Below the pieces are notes generated by a model that saw only the letters and a list, made by a program, of their open reading frames with translations, had not been told where the DNA came from and did no database searches. The translations under genes were made by a program, and so were the position numbers. Shown one piece after another: positions 1 to 5,656 of a DNA stretch of 5,656 bases (position 1 is its first letter; each line of letters starts with the position of its first letter). The stretch is from Gammaproteobacteria bacterium (lineage in GTDB: Bacteria > Pseudomonadota > Gammaproteobacteria > SURF-13): the NCBI GenBank assembly GCA_023487615.1, contig JAMDBH010000094.1, forward strand, positions 1 through 5,656. The letters run 5' to 3'.

Positions 1-93
1 AAATGGCAGGTAGCTGCGTCTTTTCATATCCGGTTTATAGCACCCTGGTTGTGGCTATTCAGCACTCTTTCGAGTGCTTCTGTCCGAATCTAC
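1..93 (-). repeat. Left copy of a 93-bp perfect inverted repeat (misplaced copy)
   Basis: Base i pairs with base 1982-i for every position from 1 to 93, and pairing breaks at 94/1888. Read on the minus strand, this copy holds the leader hairpin, the putative extended -10 and the first nine codons (MKRRSYLPF) of the cytochrome gene that lies intact at 1955. On the plus strand it replaces the upstream part of nuoM, whose recognisable codons begin at about 92. The right copy sits in an intact gene and this one interrupts a gene, so this copy is inferred to be secondary. The repeat touches the window edge, so its full length is unknown. It could be an amplification or assembly chimera or a real inverted duplication; nothing resembling a transposase or transposon terminus is seen. 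Confidence 0.95.
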
Positions 94-307
94 ATTATGG
101 ATGGTGAAGCGTGTCGTCTTCGGCAAGATCGCTAATGACGGGGTGGCGAGTCTTCAGGACATCAACCTTCGTGAGGGTATCGTGCTGGGGACGCTGGCCG
201 TGGCCGTGTTGTGGCTGGGTCTCTGGCCCGCGCCACTCACCGATGTCATGCACTCCACCGTGCAGAATTTGCTCGAACATATAGCCAAATCCAAGCTGGG
301 AGCCTGA
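92..307 (+). pseudogene. nuoM: NADH-quinone oxidoreductase subunit M, 3' fragment
   Basis: This is the C-terminal end of NuoM, one of the three antiporter-like, proton-translocating membrane subunits of respiratory complex I. About 71 residues remain, from TLWMVKRVVFG to the stop at 305-307, where the full protein has roughly 490-500. The TLWM-x-KRVVFG stretch, the following 'LQDINLRE' loop, a last hydrophobic segment (about [17 protein letters not shown]) and the ending '[22 protein letters not shown]' are typical of proteobacterial NuoM. The upstream part is replaced by the inverted repeat, so a GTG at 74 that keeps the frame open is not a native start: its first six codons come from the repeat. 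The fragment ends five bases before nuoN, as expected in a nuo operon. It may be intact in the genome and broken only in this sequence, in which case it is a partial gene rather than a pseudogene. Confidence 0.88.
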
Positions 308-312
308 GGCGT

Positions 313-1770
313 ATGGATTTTGTGATGCCAAATTTCGCCCCCGCCATTCCTGAGATCTTTGTGCTGGTTATGGCCTGCCTCATTCTCGTCGTGGATCTCT
401 TTTTACGCGAAGACAACCGCGTCATTACTTATTTGCTGACGCAGGCCACGCTGCTGGGCGCGGCGATTTTTACCCTGGCCTCCTACCCCGACCAGCTTAC
501 CCTGACATTTAGCGACACCTTCGTGCGCGACCGCATGGGTGACGTGTTGAAAATGTTTATCTATCTCGTCACCGCCGTGGTGTTTCTCTACTCGCGCGAG
601 TATTTGCGTACCCGGCAGCTCTACAAGGGCGAATATTTCGTCGTGGGATTATTCGCCGTGTTGGGAATGATGGTGCTGGTCTCCGCACACAGTCTGTTGA
701 CGGTATACTTGGGATTGGAGCTGTTGTCGCTTTCGCTCTACACGATGGTCGCCATGCGGCGCGATTCGCTGGAGGCCTCCGAGGCCGCAATGAAATATTT
801 CGTGCTGGGCGCGCTGGCCTCCGGGCTGCTGCTCTACGGTATGTCCATGCTGTATGGCGTTACCGGTACGCTGGATATCGCGCAGATCAGTGCCGCAGTG
901 GCGCACAGTGTGCAAGCAGGGCAGGGGGCGGGGACGAACGTCGTGCTGGTATTTGCATTGGTGTTCATCATCATCGGCGTCATGTTCAAGCTCGGCGCCG
1001 CGCCGTTTCACATGTGGATACCCGACGTCTATCACGGCGCGCCCACGTCGGTGACGCTGTTTATCGCCGGTGCGCCCAAGATCGCCGCCTTCGCCATGCT
1101 GATGCGCCTGATGGTGGAGGGTCTCGGTCACCTGCATGTCCAGTGGCAGGACATGCTCATCATCTTGTCGGTGTTATCCATGGCGGTCGGCAACATCATC
1201 GCCATCGCCCAGGCCAATCTGAAGCGCATGCTCGCTTACTCAACGATCGCCCACGTCGGCTTTTTATTATTGGGCATACTGAGCGGAAGCCGGTTGGGCT
1301 ACTCGGCGGCGATGTTCTATATCATCGCCTATGCCATTATGACCATGGGCGGTTTCGGCATGATTATCCTGTTGAGCCGCGCCGGGTTCGAAGCCGACCG
1401 GCTGGACGATTTCAAGGGCTTGAACCAGCGCAGCCCGTGGTTCGCCTTCATGACGTTGATCCTGATGTTTTCCATGGCGGGCGTACCGCCCACACTGGGT
1501 TTTTACGCCAAGCTCTCGGTGCTCCAGGCCGTGGTCAATGCCGATCTGGTCTGGCTTGCAGCGCTCGCCGTGCTGCTATCGGTCATCGGAGCGTTCTACT
1601 ATCTGCGCATCATCAAGCTCATGTACTTTGACCAGCCCGAAGACGCCACGCCTCTCGATGCCAGCCTCGACATGCGCGTGGCGATGACCGCGAACGGCTT
1701 GGCCGTGCTTGCCTTGGGCATCTTTCCCGGCGCTCTGCTTGCTTTGTGCGCCGGCACGCTCAGTCGCTGA
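313..1770 (+). CDS. nuoN: NADH-quinone oxidoreductase subunit N (complex I, ND2-like)
   Basis: NuoN is a proton-translocating antiporter-like subunit in the membrane arm of NADH:quinone oxidoreductase. The 485-residue product is of usual length and is hydrophobic throughout, consistent with the roughly 14 membrane helices of the family. Residues matching those known to matter in E. coli NuoN are present: Glu136 in [11 protein letters not shown], Lys161 in [10 protein letters not shown], Lys226 in [12 protein letters not shown], Lys256 in APKIAAF and Lys400 in GFYAKL. The family stretch [16 protein letters not shown] is also present. I chose ATG 313 because the product then begins [18 protein letters not shown], as NuoN proteins do; an upstream in-frame start at 211 would lie inside nuoM. 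GAGG at 306-309 is a ribosome site only 3 bases from the ATG, so ATG 325 is a possible alternative. nuoM ends five bases upstream. As usual, nuoN appears to be the last gene of the nuo operon. Confidence 0.97.
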   Translation: MDFVMPNFAPAIPEIFVLVMACLILVVDLFLREDNRVITYLLTQATLLGAAIFTLASYPDQLTLTFSDTFVRDRMGDVLKMFIYLVTAVVFLYSREYLRTRQLYKGEYFVVGLFAVLGMMVLVSAHSLLTVYLGLELLSLSLYTMVAMRRDSLEASEAAMKYFVLGALASGLLLYGMSMLYGVTGTLDIAQISAAVAHSVQAGQGAGTNVVLVFALVFIIIGVMFKLGAAPFHMWIPDVYHGAPTSVTLFIAGAPKIAAFAMLMRLMVEGLGHLHVQWQDMLIILSVLSMAVGNIIAIAQANLKRMLAYSTIAHVGFLLLGILSGSRLGYSAAMFYIIAYAIMTMGGFGMIILLSRAGFEADRLDDFKGLNQRSPWFAFMTLILMFSMAGVPPTLGFYAKLSVLQAVVNADLVWLAALAVLLSVIGAFYYLRIIKLMYFDQPEDATPLDASLDMRVAMTANGLAVLALGIFPGALLALCAGTLSR

Positions 1771-1791
1771 CAGTCATTTCCTCCTTGCTTC

Positions 1792-1805
1792 ATCTCAGAT
1801 GAGAT
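1792..1805 (+). other. Small palindrome after nuoN
   Basis: ATCTC and GAGAT flank the loop AGAT, giving a 5-bp stem 21 bases after the nuoN stop. There is no run of T after it, so it is weak as a terminator. It could stabilise the 3' end of the nuo transcript, or mean nothing. Confidence 0.3.
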
Positions 1806-1827
1806 CTATCTAAGCGTCTAACACACC

Positions 1828-1852
1828 GCTTATTGGGCTTAATAAGCCTAAT
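1828..1852 (+). terminator. Overlapping palindromes, possible nuo operon terminator or operator
   Basis: Two mutually exclusive hairpins share this stretch. The first pairs GCTTATT (1828-1834) with AATAAGC (1841-1847) around a 6-base loop. The second is an almost perfect palindrome with 10-base arms, ATTGGGCTTA (1832-1841) and TAAGCCTAAT (1843-1852), with one G-T mismatch. Only a short AATTT follows, so intrinsic termination would be weak. The second palindrome ends directly before the putative -35 of the cytochrome gene and is centred near -46 relative to that start site, so it could instead be a regulator binding site. It does not match an FNR-type TTGAT/ATCAA site. Confidence 0.35.
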
Positions 1853-1881
1853 TTGTACCCTGCCAGGAGTAGGCATATTAT
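1853..1881 (+). promoter_or_regulatory. Putative sigma-70 promoter for the cytochrome/GGDEF-EAL unit
   Basis: TTGTAC (1853-1858, three of six consensus bases) and TATTAT (1876-1881, five of six) are separated by 17 bases. This predicts a transcription start near 1888 and a leader of about 67 bases that carries the GAAA-loop hairpin. The -10 is good and the -35 is weak, which would fit an activator-dependent promoter. A competing extended -10 lies nearer the gene. Confidence 0.4.
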
Positions 1882-1903
1882 TTGCTAAGTAGATTCGGAC
1901 AGA

Positions 1904-1921
1904 AGCACTCGAAAGAGTGCT
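1904..1921 (+). promoter_or_regulatory. Leader hairpin with GAAA tetraloop
   Basis: AGCACTC (1904-1910) and GAGTGCT (1915-1921) form a perfect 7-bp stem closed by GAAA, a stable GNRA-type loop. It lies 33 bases before the ATG of the cytochrome gene and would be in its leader if transcription starts near 1888. It could stabilise the mRNA 5' end, or act at DNA level as a binding site. The repeat places a second copy at 61-78. Confidence 0.4.
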
Positions 1922-1939
1922 GAATAGCCACAACCAGGG

Positions 1940-1948
1940 TGCTATAAA
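1940..1948 (+). promoter_or_regulatory. Candidate extended -10 giving a leaderless transcript
   Basis: TGC followed by TATAAA (1943-1948) fits an extended -10 element (TGn plus a five-of-six hexamer). Counting the hexamer as -12 to -7 puts +1 at base 1955, the A of the start codon. No convincing -35 is seen, which extended -10 promoters can do without. This would explain why no good ribosome site precedes this ATG. It competes with the TTGTAC/TATTAT promoter, and both could be used. Confidence 0.25.
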
Positions 1949-1954
1949 CCGGAT

Positions 1955-2992
1955 ATGAAAAGACGCAGCTACCTGCCATTTCTGATACTCGCCTATGCAG
2001 TGCTTGCCCTGGCGCCATGGTGGTGGCTGGATTCTTCACAGTCCTCTGCCTCCATCACCGAGACCCCTTTCACGGAATCTACCCCCTCGGGGGCGGCAGG
2101 CAAAGAGCCCATTCAACCCATTCCGCAGCATGTTGAGTTAAATAAAGACAAGGTTACCCTGGGCGAGCGTCTATTTTACGATTATAGGTTCTCGCCCGAC
2201 GGAAGCATGGCCTGCGCAACCTGCCATATTTTAAAAAAAGGGGGTACCGACAACCAGTCTCACTCTCGTAGAGTGGATGGCAAACTTACCACCACAAATG
2301 CCTTGACGATATTTAACTCCAGTCTCAATTTCAGGCTGCATTGGAACGGAGAGTTTGCCCGCTTTGAAGACCAGATTGACAGAGTGCTCAGCGTAACCTT
2401 AAAGACCACTTGGCAAGACATTATTCACAAACTCAAGCAGGACCCCGATTACGTCAGCGAATTTTCCAGAACCTATCGCGATGGCATGCAAATTTCCACT
2501 ATCAAAGACGCCATAGAAACTTACGAGCGGTCTCTTATCACCCCTAACTCCCGCTTCGATAGATATCTGCGAGGCGACCAACAGGCGATTACGGAACAGG
2601 AAAAACGTGGTTATTATCTGTTCAAATCCTACGGCTGTGTCGCCTGCCATCAGGGCGTCAATGTGGGCGGAAACATGTTTCAGAAATTCGGCGTGATGAA
2701 CGGTTATTTTGCCGACCGTGGAAATATCACGCAGGCAGATCTGGGCCGCTTCAATATCACTCATCAGGAGGAAGACCGATACCGGTTTCGTGTCGCCAGC
2801 CTGCGTAACGTGGCGCTCACCGCGCCTTACTTCCATGACGGCTCGGCGCAGACCTTGGAGGATGCAATCAAGATCATGGCCCGTTATCAATTAGGACGGC
2901 CCATTCCGCAGCAGGATATCGAATACATCATCGCCTTTCTGAAGACCTTGACTGGTCAATATAAAGGGAAATCCCTTTCCGACTATGAGTAA
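1955..2992 (+). CDS. Membrane-anchored di-haem cytochrome c peroxidase/MauG family protein
   Basis: The 345-residue product has the normal length and order of bacterial di-haem peroxidases. A KRR start and hydrophobic residues about 7-25 form a signal anchor, probably uncleaved, followed by a Ser/Thr/Pro-rich linker to about 58, so the haem domains face the periplasm. Haem c sites are C87-ATC-H91 and C228-VAC-H232. Other family marks are GTDNQ after the first haem, the Trp of HWNGEF (W130), TPNSRFDRYLRG, GGNMFQKFGV, the SLRNVALTAPYFHDGS block (H294), and Met308 in IMARYQLG. Met308 matches the axial Met of peroxidases, where true MauG has Tyr. Two features are odd. The loop after W130 (DQIDRVLSVTLKTTWQDI) lacks the NPVEM-like segment with the catalytic Glu and is about two residues shorter. 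A Val replaces the releasable His near 'GTDNQ'. Peroxide reduction is therefore uncertain, and a redox or sensory role is possible. ATG 1955 is chosen for the signal anchor; its ribosome site is poor. It overlaps the next gene by 8 bases. Confidence 0.9.
   Translation: MKRRSYLPFLILAYAVLALAPWWWLDSSQSSASITETPFTESTPSGAAGKEPIQPIPQHVELNKDKVTLGERLFYDYRFSPDGSMACATCHILKKGGTDNQSHSRRVDGKLTTTNALTIFNSSLNFRLHWNGEFARFEDQIDRVLSVTLKTTWQDIIHKLKQDPDYVSEFSRTYRDGMQISTIKDAIETYERSLITPNSRFDRYLRGDQQAITEQEKRGYYLFKSYGCVACHQGVNVGGNMFQKFGVMNGYFADRGNITQADLGRFNITHQEEDRYRFRVASLRNVALTAPYFHDGSAQTLEDAIKIMARYQLGRPIPQQDIEYIIAFLKTLTGQYKGKSLSDYE
2963..2978 (+). promoter_or_regulatory. Hairpin over the Shine-Dalgarno-like site of the GGDEF/EAL gene
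   Basis: AAAGGG (2963-2968) and CCCTTT (2973-2978) form a 6-bp stem with loop AAAT, ending six bases before ATG 2985. The only purine-rich, SD-like stretch for this gene (AAAGGGAAA) is in the stem and loop. It is about 16 bases from the ATG, further than usual. Ribosomes finishing the cytochrome gene would melt the hairpin, which suggests coupled translation of the two proteins. Confidence 0.4.
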
Positions 2993-5621
2993 CTTTATTT
3001 TCAAGTTCAGCGCTGCGCTGCTGGTACGTATTTTTCTGGGTCTGGCCGCCATTTCGCTGTTATCCTTTTTATATGCGAAAACGCAGTCCTTCGATCAACA
3101 GCAGCATAATAGAATCGTCACCCATCTCAGCCAGTTCAAACAGCTCGACGCCACCCTCAATCAGGATGTCATCGAATCGCGCTCACACCTGCTCAATAAC
3201 TACGACCCTATCGTCCGTAGCCTGACGCTGTTGCATGCCATCACTAATGGTTTCGTCGCCGGTCCCTCCAGTATTTATCATAGGGGGCAGGCGGACATAG
3301 ACGCACAGATAGATGCGCTGAACGCTATGGTAAAAGAGAAGGAGAATTTTGTAGAACGTTTTAAGTCGCACAACGCCATCCTCAATAATTCACTGAAATA
3401 TTTCCCGGTGGTCACCGATGAGCTGATCAAGCTTGTCAGGACATCAAAGGGCGGCGATGACCTGATTCTGTTGCTCGGGAAGCTATTAACAGACGTGCTC
3501 ATTTACAATCTCACCGCGAGCCTGGAGCTTAAGCAGCAGATCGGCCGCTCCCTGGACAGCCTGGCGGCCAAACGCGACTCGGTTTCACCGGAAGTGCTCA
3601 GCAGCCTAGATATCCTGATTTCGCACGCGCGTACCATCCTGGTCAACAAGGGCGAAGTAGACGACCTGGTGGCCGGAATCGTCCACGCGCCGAGCGCCCA
3701 GGCCGCCGACAAACTTATTCAGGCCTACCAGGCCTACGTCAACCAAAGCATGCGTCGCGTCAATGTGTATCGCTTCTACCTCTACCTGTTTTCGATTACG
3801 TTGCTCGCCTATATCATCCACATCCTGTTCAAGCTCAGACATACCGCGGATGAACTGGCCGACGATATTATGGAGCGTAAACAGGCGGAGGCGGCGTTGT
3901 TCCGCGAAAAGGAGCGTGCTCAGGTTACGCTCGAATCCATCGGCGATGCCGTGATCACCACCGATACGGAGGGGCATGTCGAATACCTCAATCCTGTGGC
4001 GGAGACGCTCACCGGCTGGGCTGGCTCGGAGGCGCGCGGCCTGCCTCTGCAGCAGGTATTTCATGTACTTAATGAGCTTACCCGTGAAACAGTCGCCAAT
4101 CCGGTCGAGAGGGTGATACAGGAAGGCAAAACCATAAGTCCGAGTGGACATGCTGTGCTGGTGCAGAAGAACGGCGCAGAATTTTCCATCGAGAAATCCG
4201 CAGCGGCCATACGCGATCGTGACGGCGCCATCGTCGGCGTCGTGCTGGTGTTCCGCGATGTCAGCCATTCACGCAAGATGGCCGCGCAACTCCAGCATCA
4301 GGCAAGCCACGACGCCTTGACCGGGCTTATCAACCGGCGGGAGTTCGAGCGCCGTTTGGGAAGAGCGCTTGCAAGCGTGGGCAAGTTACACACCCAACAT
4401 GCGCTGCTCTATCTTGATCTCGACCAGTTCAAAATCGTCAACGACACATGCGGGCACATCGCCGGCGATGAACTGCTGCGCCAGATCACCAGCCTCCTGC
4501 AGATGCGTCTGCGTGAGCGGGATACCCTGGCGCGCCTCGGCGGTGACGAATTTGGCGTGTTGCTGGAACATTGCCCTCCCGAACAAGCAGTCCGCATCGC
4601 CGACGAATTGCGTCAGACTGTGAAAGATTTCTATTTTGTCTGGCGGGAAAAGGCCTTCACGATGGGGGTCAGCATTGGCCTGGTGAGCTTCTCAGATACC
4701 ACACTGTCACTGGCAGAGATATTAAGCGCAGCCGATACTGCCTGTTATATTGCCAAGGACAAAGGCCGCAATCGGTTACATGCTTATCACCCCGAAGACA
4801 GCGAGCTTGCGCTGCGCCATGGTGAAATGGAATGGGTGGGTCGTATCCACAAGGCCTTTGAAGAAAATCGTTTCCAGCTCTATTCGCAAGAAATCATTCC
4901 CCTCCAATCTTCTAACGGAACACCCGGCGCCCATGCGGAACTATTGATCCGTATGCTCGATGAGGAAGGGAACCTGGTGCCGCCGATGGCGTTTATTCCG
5001 GCGGCGGAACGTTATAATCTCATGCCGGCCATAGACCGCTGGGTGATCCATACCGCCTTCGCCCATTACGCCCGGCTACATGCGGCTCACGAACTCGACG
5101 CTGAGCAAATGAGTACCCTCTGGACCATCAACCTGTCCGGGACATCACTGAGCGATGAGCATTTTCTCCAGTTCGTGCAGGAGCAGTTTTTACTCCTCGG
5201 TGTGCCTTATCAGGCGATTTGTTTTGAGATCACCGAAACCGCAGCGATTTCCAATCTCGGCAAGGCCGTGCACTTCATACAAGGATTACGGAAATTGGGC
5301 TGCAGCTTCTCGCTGGATGATTTCGGCATCGGCCTGTCTTCGTTTGCCTACCTGAAGCACCTTCCGGTGGACTATTTGAAGATAGACGGCAGTTTCATCA
5401 AGGATATGGCTCACGACCCGATAGACCGTGCGATGGTTGAAGCGATCAACAACATCGGTCATGTCATGGGAATACAGACCATCGCCGAGTTTGTCGAAAA
5501 TAAAGAAACCCTGGCCATGCTAAAACAGATAGGGGTGGATCATGCCCAAGGCTATGGCATTGCCAAACCCCAGCCGTTTGAAGTTATCGCACAGTACCAA
5601 CTGGTGAGCGAGGCGTCTTGA
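2985..5621 (+). CDS. Membrane-bound sensory diguanylate cyclase/phosphodiesterase (DAHL-like-PAS-GGDEF-EAL)
   Basis: This 878-residue inner-membrane protein is built to control c-di-GMP. Membrane segments at about 8-31 and 264-284 bracket a periplasmic, mainly helical region that resembles the DAHL ligand-binding domain, including the SRSHLLNNYDPIVRSL stretch. The DAHL call is from memory of the family and moderate. A linker helix leads to PAS (about 311-432), then GGDEF (about 433-600) and EAL (about 620-868). GGDEF is intact at 519-523, with the inhibitory-site motif R510-E-R-D513 five residues before it. EAL also looks complete: the signature is E652-L-L-I-R656 (ELL in place of EAL), with N716, E748 in FEITET, D778-D779, K799, E835 and Q855. 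Both synthesis and hydrolysis are therefore possible, and which dominates cannot be read from sequence. The start overlaps the upstream cytochrome gene by 8 bases and places the first membrane segment correctly. The sensor region faces the same compartment as that cytochrome. Confidence 0.95.
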   Translation: MSNFIFKFSAALLVRIFLGLAAISLLSFLYAKTQSFDQQQHNRIVTHLSQFKQLDATLNQDVIESRSHLLNNYDPIVRSLTLLHAITNGFVAGPSSIYHRGQADIDAQIDALNAMVKEKENFVERFKSHNAILNNSLKYFPVVTDELIKLVRTSKGGDDLILLLGKLLTDVLIYNLTASLELKQQIGRSLDSLAAKRDSVSPEVLSSLDILISHARTILVNKGEVDDLVAGIVHAPSAQAADKLIQAYQAYVNQSMRRVNVYRFYLYLFSITLLAYIIHILFKLRHTADELADDIMERKQAEAALFREKERAQVTLESIGDAVITTDTEGHVEYLNPVAETLTGWAGSEARGLPLQQVFHVLNELTRETVANPVERVIQEGKTISPSGHAVLVQKNGAEFSIEKSAAAIRDRDGAIVGVVLVFRDVSHSRKMAAQLQHQASHDALTGLINRREFERRLGRALASVGKLHTQHALLYLDLDQFKIVNDTCGHIAGDELLRQITSLLQMRLRERDTLARLGGDEFGVLLEHCPPEQAVRIADELRQTVKDFYFVWREKAFTMGVSIGLVSFSDTTLSLAEILSAADTACYIAKDKGRNRLHAYHPEDSELALRHGEMEWVGRIHKAFEENRFQLYSQEIIPLQSSNGTPGAHAELLIRMLDEEGNLVPPMAFIPAAERYNLMPAIDRWVIHTAFAHYARLHAAHELDAEQMSTLWTINLSGTSLSDEHFLQFVQEQFLLLGVPYQAICFEITETAAISNLGKAVHFIQGLRKLGCSFSLDDFGIGLSSFAYLKHLPVDYLKIDGSFIKDMAHDPIDRAMVEAINNIGHVMGIQTIAEFVENKETLAMLKQIGVDHAQGYGIAKPQPFEVIAQYQLVSEAS
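3720..3737 (+). repeat. Tandem 9-bp direct repeat inside the sensor region
   Basis: CAGGCCTAC occurs twice in a row, encoding Gln-Ala-Tyr twice just before the second membrane segment. It keeps the frame and adds three residues to the last periplasmic helix. It may be a small slippage duplication with no function. Confidence 0.6.
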
Positions 5622-5626
5622 GTATT

Positions 5627-5656
5627 ATGGGCTGGGACTGGTTATCTCATAAAGAC
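5627..5656 (+). CDS. Possible start of a downstream gene, cut by the window edge
   Basis: ATG at 5627 opens a frame reading MGWDWLSHKD to the last base, five bases after the GGDEF/EAL stop. A TTG at 5618, overlapping that stop, is in the same frame. GAGCGAGG (5606-5613) is a possible ribosome site but lies 13 bases from the ATG, or 4 from the TTG. Ten residues are too few to name a family. The tight spacing would suit a third gene of the same transcription unit, but chance cannot be excluded. Confidence 0.3.
   Translation, partial: MGWDWLSHKD

Larger units (their letters stand above)
1889..1981 (+). repeat. Right copy of the 93-bp inverted repeat (native copy)
   Basis: This segment is the exact reverse complement of bases 1-93. 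It spans the leader and first nine codons of the cytochrome gene and runs without a break into the rest of that gene, so it is taken as the original copy. The two copies are in inverted orientation about 1.8 kb apart and enclose the nuoM tail and nuoN. Confidence 0.95.

Noticed and set aside
74..91. GTG at 74 as a start for a small 77-residue protein
   Set aside because: The first six codons lie in the inverted repeat and the rest is plainly the NuoM C-terminus. The open frame arises from the junction, with no ribosome site.
649..1137. Long minus-strand open frame of 162 codons inside nuoN
   Set aside because: Its product is rich in His, Gln and Arg with no family resemblance, and it lies antisense to the clearly conserved nuoN frame; a codon-bias shadow.
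1..1981. Repeat pair as terminal inverted repeats of a transposon carrying nuoN
   Set aside because: There is no transposase gene between the copies and no visible target duplication. The right copy contains coding sequence of an intact gene, and nuoN is in its normal place after nuoM.
2399..2890. Minus-strand open frame of 163 codons inside the cytochrome gene
   Set aside because: It is antisense to the conserved haem-binding region and shows no recognisable motif.
1955..2992. Naming the di-haem gene mauG
   Set aside because: Met308 occupies the place where MauG has the axial Tyr, no mau cluster is nearby, and the Glu loop is unlike either class. Only the family-level name is supported.
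3606..4268. Minus-strand open frame of 220 codons inside the GGDEF/EAL gene
   Set aside because: It is antisense to the sensor and PAS regions, whose plus-strand translation is convincing. There is no recognisable domain and no ribosome site of note.

Overview
The window looks like a piece of a proteobacterial chromosome, most likely beta- or gammaproteobacterial. The NuoM tail and NuoN resemble the complex I subunits of that group, and a c-type di-haem peroxidase homologue followed by a membrane-bound GGDEF/EAL protein is typical of its Gram-negative, c-di-GMP-rich members. The genus cannot be fixed by eye. All supported genes lie on the + strand.

Layout. Bases 1-93 are a foreign-looking segment: a perfect reverse-complement copy of bases 1889-1981, which hold the leader and first nine codons of the cytochrome gene. 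At base 93/94 it joins the 3' end of nuoM (about 70 codons, to 307). nuoN follows (313-1770). A 184-base intergenic region (1771-1954) holds two small palindromes and the promoter region of the next unit. Next come a membrane-anchored di-haem cytochrome c peroxidase (CCP)/MauG-family protein (1955-2992) and, overlapping it by 8 bases, an 878-residue protein (2985-5621) with two membrane segments, a large helical periplasmic sensor region, PAS, GGDEF and EAL domains. The last 35 bases may start another small reading frame that runs off the window.

How the genes work together. nuoM and nuoN encode the distal proton-pumping membrane subunits of NADH:quinone oxidoreductase and form the end of the nuo operon. 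The second unit pairs a periplasm-facing di-haem protein with a periplasm-sensing c-di-GMP enzyme under apparent translational coupling. This invites the hypothesis that the haem protein feeds a redox or peroxide signal to the GGDEF/EAL protein. Supporting this, the haem protein keeps both haem-attachment sites and the axial Met but seems to lack the catalytic Glu of peroxidases.

Main caution. The 93-base inverted repeat cuts nuoM and copies the cytochrome leader. The right copy is continuous with an intact gene, so the left copy is the misplaced one. An amplification or assembly chimera at the left end is the simplest explanation; a real rearrangement is the alternative.
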